From Eudoraea sp. (GTDB lineage: Bacteria; Bacteroidota; Bacteroidia; Flavobacteriales; Flavobacteriaceae), in contig JABDQS010000262.1 in NCBI GenBank assembly GCA_013042125.1, positions 1-8,429 on the forward strand: DNA of 8,429 bases, written 5' to 3'. Position 1 is the stretch's first letter. Each line of letters starts with the position of its first letter. Positions 1 to 5,508 of this stretch are shown here, one piece after another. The translations under genes and the position numbers were made by a program. A model generated the notes under the pieces. That model was not told where the DNA came from, searched no databases, and saw only the letters and a list, made by a program, of their open reading frames with translations.

Positions 1-299
1 AAACAACCCTTCCCTTAGATATTGGAACCATAGCTCCTGAGGAACTAGCAGGGGTATACGCCTTTGGGCCAAATTTCAATGTTTATGTAGAGATAATAGA
101 CGGAAGTATACAGGCAAGAGCCAACGAAGGCGGGTATTCAGAGCTCATTCCCTTAGAAGATGGGAGATATTTCAGTAGAACTTTATATTCATACATTACA
201 TTTGTCAGCAATGAAGAAATGAATATAGAGAAAATGCAATGGACCAATAATGACGGAAACACCTTCGATGGAATAAAAACCAACCCTTCCAAAAACTAA
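1..299 (+). CDS. C-terminal end of a probable serine hydrolase (beta-lactamase/S12 family), 5' truncated
   Basis: An open frame enters from the left edge (first full codon at base 3) and ends with TAA at 297-299, giving 98 visible residues. The segment LAGVYAFGPNFNVYVE, then a short dG.i.a.. strand, a SELIPLEDGRYF segment and a F-V-S-N-E-E stretch, has the pattern of the all-beta, lipocalin-like domain found at the C-terminus of many bacterial beta-lactamase-family (peptidase S12) hydrolases. No catalytic S-x-x-K or Y-x-N motif is visible because that part lies outside the window, so the family call rests only on this tail and other beta-barrel proteins are possible. The reading frame itself is secure. 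The DinB-like gene starts 14 bases after the stop, so the two are probably co-transcribed. Confidence 0.55.
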   Translation, partial: TTLPLDIGTIAPEELAGVYAFGPNFNVYVEIIDGSIQARANEGGYSELIPLEDGRYFSRTLYSYITFVSNEEMNIEKMQWTNNDGNTFDGIKTNPSKN

Positions 300-313
300 A
301 TAACAAGCTTATT

Positions 314-784
314 ATGCACAATCCGACCATCATTTCAGAACACATCAGACAAGTCTATTTTGGGGGTAACTGGACGGCCGTGAATCTCAAGGACACCCTG
401 GACGGAATTAGTTGGGAAATGGCTACCAAAAAAGTGGAGCCATTACATACCATTGCCGAACTGGTATATCATATGAATTATTTTGTGACGGTAATGCTTA
501 GGGTACTGAACGGTAAGCCACTGCAGGGAAATGATGCCGTAAGTTTTGACTGCCCGCCCATAAATTCACAAGCAGATTGGGAGGGGTTCCAAAAAAGTAT
601 AATTAAGGAAATTGAGACCTTTGCTGACCTGGTAACATCACTCCCAGAAGAGCAATTATGGGAACTGGTAGGTGATAAAAAGTACGGAAACTACTACCGG
701 AATCTGCACGGTATCATTGAACATTGCCATTATCATTTGGGGCAGATAGTGTTACTCAGAAAATTACTATTTTCAACCACCTGA
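314..784 (+). CDS. DinB/YfiT-like four-helix bundle protein
   Basis: This 156-residue protein fits the DinB/YfiT-like superfamily of small four-helix proteins, many of which bind a divalent metal through three histidines. Candidate ligands are H53 in the helix LVYHMNYF and H137 and H141 in the motif EHCHYHLGQI; the closing H-x3-H-x2-Q is the most diagnostic part. W34 and the segment around H45-E49 match the usual early-helix pattern. Members include thiol-dependent S-transferases and damage-inducible proteins, but the substrate cannot be read from the sequence. No signal peptide or TM segment is present, so it is probably cytoplasmic. The ATG at 314 lies 14 bases after the preceding stop, and the length is normal for the family. 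The next gene begins 20 bases downstream, consistent with one operon. Confidence 0.8.
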   Translation: MHNPTIISEHIRQVYFGGNWTAVNLKDTLDGISWEMATKKVEPLHTIAELVYHMNYFVTVMLRVLNGKPLQGNDAVSFDCPPINSQADWEGFQKSIIKEIETFADLVTSLPEEQLWELVGDKKYGNYYRNLHGIIEHCHYHLGQIVLLRKLLFSTT

Positions 785-804
785 ATTTTATCCTGGTTAC
801 ACAA

Positions 805-1404
805 ATGGGAAATCTAAAGAAGTATCTTGCGGAAAGTGTGCTAATCGTTTTTAGTGTGTTGTTTGCCTTATTCATCAACAAGCTTTTTGATGATCATAAA
901 ACAGAAGAACGAAAACAGATAGCACTCGAAAGTATCCAAAAGGAGATCATTAGAAATAATGCTATTCTAACAGAGTGGAAGACGCATCATATTGCGATGC
1001 GGGATCGGATCAAATCCCTTGTAGATCAGAAAAATGATTCATTAAAGAATGTCCTTTTAGCATCTAAGTATCTTGACCTTGGTTTACTTTCTGATCAGCA
1101 AAGTCTTATCAATGACATTCTTTCTGATACCGCATGGGAGTCGGCCAGAACAACCGGGATCATCCAAGCATTCAATTTTGAACAAATAGAACTCCTAACT
1201 AAGGTGTACAAGATGCAGGAAGTCCTGATCGACAAGACCTTAATGAATATACTGGATCTTTATTTTAACGCAGATACGCATAATATGAAGAATCTGGACC
1301 CCACCCTTTTACAATTACAATTACGCTTTCAGGAACTTACCGGGCAGGAAGAATTAATGAATTATCTCTACGGGGAAGCATTGAAAAACTTTGAAATACA
1401 ATGA
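805..1404 (+). CDS. membrane-anchored protein of unknown function, DUF6090-like
   Basis: This 199-residue protein has one N-terminal TM helix (about residues 8-26, SVLIVFSVLFALFINKLF) and a charged, mostly helical soluble part, as in the flavobacterial single-TM proteins often labelled DUF6090. The segment SDTAWESARTTGII followed by FEQIELLTKVYKMQ (about residues 107-139) resembles a conserved motif of those proteins; the exact domain assignment is my inference. An in-frame ATG at 724 would add 27 residues, but it lies inside the DinB-like gene and places poorly hydrophobic sequence before the TM helix, so ATG 805 is preferred. The helix start (GNLKKYLAE) predicts the N-terminus inside and the soluble part outside the cytoplasmic membrane. 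Its stop overlaps the start of the next gene by 4 bases (ATGA), suggesting translational coupling. No enzymatic motif was seen. Confidence 0.75.
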   Translation: MGNLKKYLAESVLIVFSVLFALFINKLFDDHKTEERKQIALESIQKEIIRNNAILTEWKTHHIAMRDRIKSLVDQKNDSLKNVLLASKYLDLGLLSDQQSLINDILSDTAWESARTTGIIQAFNFEQIELLTKVYKMQEVLIDKTLMNILDLYFNADTHNMKNLDPTLLQLQLRFQELTGQEELMNYLYGEALKNFEIQ

Positions 1405-1790
1405 CCCACATCCAAATTTTAATGTACGCCCACCTTATTACGGTGATTCCCTGCTTCTTTATTGGTACAGCCCTGTTATTAATTAAAAAGGGAACAAACA
1501 TCCACAAGATCTTTGGAAGAGTTTATATGCCACTTATGCTTATTACTGCCATAATAACTCTTTTTATGCCCGCACAGGTTGGACCACAAATATTTCTGCA
1601 CTATGGCTACATACACAGCTTTAGTTTTTTAACCATTTATACTGTTCCTACAGCCTATATCGCCATAAAAAAAGGTAGGGTAAAGGCTCATAAACGCAAA
1701 ATGATCCTGCTGTATTTTGGGGCGATAATCATTGCCGGTGGATTTACTCTGGCTCCGGGAAGATTCTTGCATAATTTGTTTTTTGGATAG
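1401..1790 (+). CDS. DUF2306-type membrane protein
   Basis: This 129-residue polytopic membrane protein has about four TM helices (roughly residues 7-28, 40-56, 70-89 and 101-118). It matches the pattern of DUF2306: a basic turn with histidine followed by G-R-V-Y (KGTNIHKIFGRVY, residues 30-42), a second histidine in HYGYIHSFSFLTIY, a third in KAHKRKM before the last helix, and a closing A-G-G-F-T-L-A-P-G-R. The conserved histidines in or near the membrane could be metal or heme ligands, but that is speculation and no function is established for the family. The ATG overlaps the upstream stop codon, which fixes the start and implies coupled expression. It is the last gene of the left-hand + strand cluster; no strong terminator hairpin follows. 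Confidence 0.75.
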   Translation: MTHIQILMYAHLITVIPCFFIGTALLLIKKGTNIHKIFGRVYMPLMLITAIITLFMPAQVGPQIFLHYGYIHSFSFLTIYTVPTAYIAIKKGRVKAHKRKMILLYFGAIIIAGGFTLAPGRFLHNLFFG

Positions 1791-1942
1791 GCACAGTTCC
1801 TTTGCACTTCTAATTAAATTTTTCTTAGCCATCTGTTAAGGATCATTAGACGGCAGGCACCAAATTCTCATAAAACGCCCACATCTGCGCTTTAATAATA
1901 AGGTAAAATTCCTTACATTTAAGAGACTGATAACCTAATGTG

Positions 1943-1958
1943 AACGAAATCTTTCGTT
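1943..1958. repeat. 7-bp inverted repeat in the leader of the next gene
   Basis: The sequence AACGAAA-TC-TTTCGTT is a perfect 7-bp inverted repeat with a 2-base centre, ending 19 bases before ATG 1978. It lies in the 187-base gap that must hold the promoter for the following two genes. Its size and symmetry would suit a dimeric regulator's operator. It could also be chance in AT-rich DNA; no regulator or consensus is recognised. The same gap holds a 5-bp inverted repeat (TAAGG/CCTTA, 1899-1915) and a TACATTTA at 1914-1921 that is one base from the Bacteroidota -7 consensus TAnnTTTG, with no clear -33 element. Confidence 0.35.
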
Positions 1959-1977
1959 TAATTTTAAACCAACCAAC

Positions 1978-2391
1978 ATGAATCCAATATTTAGAAATAT
2001 CCTTGCAATTATAGCCGGACTTGTAATTGGAAGTGCCGTGAATATGTTCTTTATTTCTCTCAATGGTAGTATTATTGCCCTGCCTGAAGGTGCAGACGTA
2101 AGTACCATGGAGGGCCTTACGGAAAGTATGTCCTTGTTTGAACCAAAGCACTTTATTTTTCCCTTCCTGGCGCACGCCCTGGGGACACTGGTCGGGGCTT
2201 ATTTTGCCGCTAAAATTGCAGCTACCCATAAGACCAAATTTGCCATGGCCGTTGGGGTATTATTCCTTATTGGAGGTATCATCAATGTCATCAATCTACC
2301 GGCCCCGGCCTGGTTCTCAACTCTGGATCTGGTAGCCGCTTATATCCCCATGGGATGGTTAGGGGGAAAATTAGGTGCTAAAAAAAAGTAG
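1978..2391 (+). CDS. small four-TM membrane protein, function unknown
   Basis: This 137-residue hydrophobic protein has about four TM helices (roughly residues 5-28, 60-80, 87-106 and 113-132) and a basic C-terminal tail (GGKLGAKKK). I recall similar proteins from many Bacteroidota, with the segment FEPKHFIFPFLAHALGTLVGA and the closing pattern AYIPMGWLGGK as their most constant parts; I know of no assigned function or named domain. The loop between the first two helices carries EGADVSTMEGLTESM. The ATG at 1978 follows an A/C-rich leader (AAACCAACCAAC) without a Shine-Dalgarno site, normal for this phylum, and puts the first helix directly at the N-terminus. The GNAT gene starts 19 bases after its stop, so the two are probably transcribed together. 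Confidence 0.75.
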   Translation: MNPIFRNILAIIAGLVIGSAVNMFFISLNGSIIALPEGADVSTMEGLTESMSLFEPKHFIFPFLAHALGTLVGAYFAAKIAATHKTKFAMAVGVLFLIGGIINVINLPAPAWFSTLDLVAAYIPMGWLGGKLGAKKK

Positions 2392-2410
2392 ATTCTTAGT
2401 TTTAGTTAGC

Positions 2411-2992
2411 ATGTTCAGCAACTCCGTTAATGATGCCATCTTTGATCAATTTCCTCAACTAAAAAGTGAACGACTGCTATTCAGGGAATTCAAGGATTCG
2501 GACATTGCTCCCTTTTATACACTTCGCACAGACAAGGATGTACTTAACTATATGGATACATCTCCATTGAAGGATCTGCCGGCTTCCAAAAAGATGATCC
2601 GGAAGAATGACATTATGTTTCAATCCAAACAAGGAATTAGTTGGGCCGTTACAGATATAAAACAATGCACATTTATGGGTTATTTTCTACTTTGGAACTT
2701 AGATCATAAAAACGCCAGTGCGGAAATTGGGTATGCTTTGCTCCCTACATTTTGGGGAAATGGATATATGAAGGAAACCTTTGAAACTATTCTTCCTTTT
2801 GCTTTTAAATCTTTGAGGCTCCATCGGCTGGAAGCCAACATAAACCCAAACAACAGAAGATCTGAAAAACTCCTGATCTCCGCCGGATTTAGAAAGGAAG
2901 CCTATTTTAAAGAACATTATTTTTTCGATGGAAAATATACGGATAGCGTAATTTATGGCTTATTGGAAAGTGACCTGATCCGCAGCCACTGA
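2411..2992 (+). CDS. GNAT family N-acetyltransferase (RimJ/RimL-like)
   Basis: This 193-residue cytoplasmic protein has the layout of the RimJ/RimL-like acetyltransferases (Acetyltransf_3 type), which transfer acetyl from acetyl-CoA to an amine. The N-terminal signature LKSERLLFREFKDSD (residues 18-31) is typical. The acetyl-CoA pyrophosphate-binding turn is GNG (residues 116-118) within AEIGYALLPTFWGNGYMKE. The region NPNNRRSEKLLISAGFRKE (from residue 145) is the usual N-x-x-S-x-x-L-L-x-x-x-G-F motif. The substrate cannot be predicted: members acetylate ribosomal proteins, antibiotics or small amines. An in-frame GTG at 2375 would add 12 residues overlapping the upstream gene; ATG 2411 is preferred because the additional residues are not typical of the fold and the spacing is normal. 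Confidence 0.85.
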   Translation: MFSNSVNDAIFDQFPQLKSERLLFREFKDSDIAPFYTLRTDKDVLNYMDTSPLKDLPASKKMIRKNDIMFQSKQGISWAVTDIKQCTFMGYFLLWNLDHKNASAEIGYALLPTFWGNGYMKETFETILPFAFKSLRLHRLEANINPNNRRSEKLLISAGFRKEAYFKEHYFFDGKYTDSVIYGLLESDLIRSH

Positions 2993-3020
2993 ATCTCAAC
3001 TGACACTTTTTCCTTACCTT

Positions 3021-3050
3021 TAAATGACAGGAAAGAGAATTTCTCATTTA
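3021..3050. repeat. inverted repeat in the leader of the small membrane protein/GH2 unit
   Basis: TAAATGA (3021-3027) and TCATTTA (3044-3050) are perfect 7-bp inverted arms 16 bases apart. Inside them lies a second, overlapping palindrome GAGAA-T-TTCTC (3035-3045). The region sits 33 to 62 bases before ATG 3083, in the 90-base gap that should carry the promoter of the downstream genes. A TACCTTTA at 3015-3022, one base from TAnnTTTG, touches the left arm, but no -33 element is evident. It could be an operator, a weak leader hairpin or chance; nothing decides between them. Confidence 0.3.
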
Positions 3051-3082
3051 CCCCATCAATAAAACCCAATAAGAACCAACCC

Positions 3083-3250
3083 ATGAAAAAAACACTAATT
3101 CTCAACGCCCTGATCTGGGCAGCAGTCATCATCACTACCTCCTACATCCTGGAAGATCCTGAAAAATCCCAAACCATCATTGGGATCATGGCCGTTGCCT
3201 TTGCGCTGCAGAACGGGTTTACCTATGCATTTTTAAAAGACAAAAACTGA
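3083..3250 (+). CDS. 55-residue two-TM membrane protein
   Basis: This short gene starts MKKTLILNALIWAAVIITTS and ends FLKDKN, with TGA at 3248-3250. The first TM helix spans about residues 4-22 and the second about residues 32-51, joined by a short acidic loop (LEDPEKSQ). Small proteins of this form (basic MKK start, N-A-L-I-W-A, then a second helix ending in a polar tail) are common in flavobacteria and have no known function. The ATG follows an A/C-rich leader (AAGAACCAACCC) like that of the gene at 1978, and the predicted topology (both ends inside) agrees with the basic termini. The secreted GH2 gene begins one base after the stop, so the two are almost certainly co-transcribed and may be translationally coupled. 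Confidence 0.75.
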   Translation: MKKTLILNALIWAAVIITTSYILEDPEKSQTIIGIMAVAFALQNGFTYAFLKDKN

Positions 3251-3251
3251 A

Positions 3252-5108
3252 ATGTTACCTACCTTTCTCTCTGGATTGCCCGGTAAAGGTCAGGTATCTG
3301 TCATTGCCCTACTGTTCTTTTTAATTCCTGGTTCAAGAGCACAGGACCATGCATCTATAAATGCGTATAACAGACCATCAACCTCTTTAAGTGGTTACTG
3401 GAAATACATTGTTGATCCGTATGAAAATGGCTTCTACAATTACCGTTTAGAGGCCTTTGAAGATCAGAAGGAACCCGGGAAGAATGCCTTCTTCACTAAT
3501 TCCAAACCCAGCGATCCATCAGACCTCGTAGAATACGACTTCGATAAGAGCGACAGCCTTAGGGTACCGGGCGACTGGAATACCCAAAAAGAAAAGCTCT
3601 TTTACTACGAAGGCAGCGTTTGGTATAAAACTTCGTTCAGACATCAGCTCTCCCGTGAAGACAACCGGCTTTTCCTGTATTTTGGAGCCTCAAATTATAA
3701 GACAGATGTTTACCTCAACGGGAAAAAACTGGGCAGGCATATAGGTGGCTTCACCCCATTTAGCTTTGAGATCACACAAATCCTAAAACCCGAGGACAAT
3801 TTTCTGATCCTTAAGGTTGATAACAAACGGATCAAAGAAGGGGTCCCCACACTGAATACGGACTGGTGGAATTACGGCGGACCTACCCGGGAAGTAAAAC
3901 TACTGAAGACCAGCACCACTTTTATCAAGGATCATTTTCTGCATTTAAATACCGATGATGCAAAAGAGATCAAAGGTTATGTACAACTAGATGGCCCGGC
4001 TTCCGGAGAACATCCTGTTCGATTGTACATCCCCGAATTAGCGATCGATACTGCTTTAATGACCGATGAAACCGGAAAGGCAAACATCGCTCTTGCTTCA
4101 GACAAAATAGTCTATTGGTCCCTGAAGGATCCCAAATTATATGAAGTAACGCTCTCAGCAAAGGAGGATACGCTTACGGATCGGATCGGATTTCGTTCAA
4201 TTAGTACAAGAAATGATGATATTCTCCTCAACGGTGAACCCATCTTTTTAAAAGGGATCTCCATTCATGAGGAAAGTCCGATAAGGGGAGGCCGGGGAAA
4301 CTCCATCGAAGATGCCCGTCAATTACTTGATTGGGCAAGGGAACTAGGCTGTAATTTTGTTAGACTGGCACATTATCCCCACAATGAACATATGGTGAGA
4401 TTGGCTGATGAAATGGGGATACTGGTCTGGGAGGAGAACCCTGTTTACTGGACCATTACCTGGGACGAACCTGAAACTTATAAAAATGCAGCTAACCAGC
4501 TTACAGAACTCATCGCCAGAGATAAGAACAGGGCCTCGGTCATCATTTGGTCCATGGCCAATGAAACGCCAACCAGTGAGCCAAGAAATGTGTTTTTAGG
4601 GAAACTGGCTGCGCTTGCACGATCTCTGGACCCAAGCAGGCTTATCAGTGCTGCCCTTGAGCAGAGCACCTACCGGGGAGATCCCAAGGTCCGTACCATC
4701 CACGATGCATTTGCAGAGGTAGTAGATGTTTTGAGTTTTAACCAGTACATTGGCTGGTACGACGGACTACCCGGAAAGGCACAAGATATTAGTTGGGTCA
4801 TTGATCAAAATAAGCCCGTCCTTATCTCTGAATTTGGTGGTGGGGCAAAGCAAGGCCTGCATGGGGATAAAAATACCCGATGGACAGAGGAATACCAGGA
4901 ATATCTCTATCAGGAGACCATAAAAATGTTGAGCTCACTAAAACAACTTCGCGGTATGTCTCCCTGGATCCTTGTAGATTTCAGATCCCCGAGAAGGGTA
5001 TTACCGGAAATACAAGATGGCTGGAACCGAAAAGGACTGATCTCTGAAGAAGGGAAAAAGAAGAAAGCTTTCTTTGTCCTTCAGGATTACTATAATTCCA
5101 AAGAGTAA
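3252..5108 (+). CDS. secreted glycoside hydrolase family 2 enzyme, probable beta-glucuronidase
   Basis: This 618-residue protein has the standard GH2 order: a signal peptide (hydrophobic residues 15-27, likely cleavage after S-R-A at 30), an N-terminal jelly-roll sugar-binding domain (about 45-220, with GDWN, GGFTPFSFEIT and DWWNYGGPTREV), an immunoglobulin-like domain (about 225-318) and a TIM barrel (about 322-618). The acid/base is E438 in SMANET and the nucleophile E527 in ISEFGG. N592 and K594 in DGWNRKGL match the N-x-K motif (N566/K568 of E. coli GusA) that binds the glucuronate carboxylate, so a uronic acid substrate is likely; galacturonide is an alternative. No lipobox cysteine is present, so it is probably periplasmic or secreted. 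The n-region is long; TTG at 3276 would give a more compact signal peptide, but ATG 3252 is kept. No SusC/SusD genes are in view. Confidence 0.85.
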   Translation: MLPTFLSGLPGKGQVSVIALLFFLIPGSRAQDHASINAYNRPSTSLSGYWKYIVDPYENGFYNYRLEAFEDQKEPGKNAFFTNSKPSDPSDLVEYDFDKSDSLRVPGDWNTQKEKLFYYEGSVWYKTSFRHQLSREDNRLFLYFGASNYKTDVYLNGKKLGRHIGGFTPFSFEITQILKPEDNFLILKVDNKRIKEGVPTLNTDWWNYGGPTREVKLLKTSTTFIKDHFLHLNTDDAKEIKGYVQLDGPASGEHPVRLYIPELAIDTALMTDETGKANIALASDKIVYWSLKDPKLYEVTLSAKEDTLTDRIGFRSISTRNDDILLNGEPIFLKGISIHEESPIRGGRGNSIEDARQLLDWARELGCNFVRLAHYPHNEHMVRLADEMGILVWEENPVYWTITWDEPETYKNAANQLTELIARDKNRASVIIWSMANETPTSEPRNVFLGKLAALARSLDPSRLISAALEQSTYRGDPKVRTIHDAFAEVVDVLSFNQYIGWYDGLPGKAQDISWVIDQNKPVLISEFGGGAKQGLHGDKNTRWTEEYQEYLYQETIKMLSSLKQLRGMSPWILVDFRSPRRVLPEIQDGWNRKGLISEEGKKKKAFFVLQDYYNSKE

Positions 5109-5113
5109 AGCAA

Positions 5114-5497
5114 ATGCTAGTCGCCAAATATATAGTTGTTGCCTTCGGTGCTTTTATTATTGGGGTTGGTATTCTGATGCTTGTATATCCACAAAAGGCC
5201 AGGGAAATTCTGAAAAAGGCAGGAAGTACTCCCTTGATCAATTACGGGGAACTGATAGTAAGAATGATCCCTGCGGCCGGATTGATCCTCGCTGCCCCGG
5301 TCTCAAAATATCCCCAATTCTTTGCTCTTCTGGGTTGGTTTATGATCGGGACTTCTATTTTTCTGATGTTACTCCCCAGAAAATATCATCATGCGTATGC
5401 ACTTAAATGTGCCGATATACTTACCCCAACACTAATCAGGGCCATTGCTCCGGCTTCCTTTATTTTCGGCGGCTTTTTATTATACGCTGTACTTTGA
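5114..5497 (+). CDS. small four-TM membrane protein, function unknown
   Basis: This 127-residue hydrophobic protein has about four TM segments (roughly residues 5-25, 48-63, 67-86 and 105-125). Between helices 1 and 2 is an amphipathic stretch (YPQKAREILKKAGS), and between 3 and 4 a basic histidine-containing loop (PRKYHHAYALKCADIL). The segments YGELIVRMIPAAGLI and LIRAIAPASFIFGG look like an internal pair (I/V-R-x-I/A-P-A), hinting at a duplicated two-helix unit, though similarity is short. I do not recognise the family. It begins 5 bases after the GH2 stop, so it belongs to the same transcript; whether it serves the hydrolase is unknown. Its stop is one base from the stop of the convergent acs gene. 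Confidence 0.7.
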   Translation: MLVAKYIVVAFGAFIIGVGILMLVYPQKAREILKKAGSTPLINYGELIVRMIPAAGLILAAPVSKYPQFFALLGWFMIGTSIFLMLLPRKYHHAYALKCADILTPTLIRAIAPASFIFGGFLLYAVL

Positions 5498-5508
5498 CCT
5501 AAAGTGCA
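5488..5508. terminator. weak hairpin spanning the two convergent stop codons
   Basis: TGTACTTT (5488-5495) and AAAGTGCA (5501-5508) form an 8-bp stem with one G-U pair and a 5-base loop GACCT. The loop and inner arms contain both stop codons: TGA 5495-5497 on the + strand and TAG (from 5501-5499) on the - strand. Since only one base separates the convergent genes, any bidirectional terminator has to lie here or inside the coding regions. Neither side has a proper T-tract (TCTTTGATAATT on the + side), and the stem is AT-rich, so this is at best a weak terminator. Confidence 0.3.

Noticed and set aside
724..804. Upstream in-frame ATG for the DUF6090-like gene
   Set aside because: It lies inside the DinB-like gene and adds 27 residues of no recognisable character before an otherwise well-placed N-terminal TM helix.
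1791..1845. Possible terminator after the DUF2306 gene (T-rich stretch near 1815-1826)
   Set aside because: There is a short T-run but no stable inverted repeat in front of it.
1914..1921. TACATTTA, and TACCTTTA at 3015-3022, as Bacteroidota -7 promoter elements
   Set aside because: Each lacks the final G of TAnnTTTG and has no convincing -33 TTTG at the right distance, so they are mentioned only as context.
1846..2229. A 127-codon open frame on the - strand opposite the four-TM gene
   Set aside because: It lies almost wholly antisense to the gene at 1978-2391, its translation has no recognisable domain and odd composition, and the + strand frame has clear membrane protein character.
2375..2410. 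Upstream GTG start for the GNAT gene
   Set aside because: It adds 12 residues overlapping the preceding gene; ATG 2411 gives the normal family length and spacing.
5074..5406. A 110-codon + strand open frame overlapping the GH2 end and the next membrane protein
   Set aside because: Different frame from both, low-complexity cysteine/serine-rich translation, and fully explained as a shadow of 5114-5497.
3083..5497. The GH2 region as a classical polysaccharide utilisation locus
   Set aside because: No SusC/SusD pair, sulfatase, lyase or hybrid two-component regulator is present in the window.
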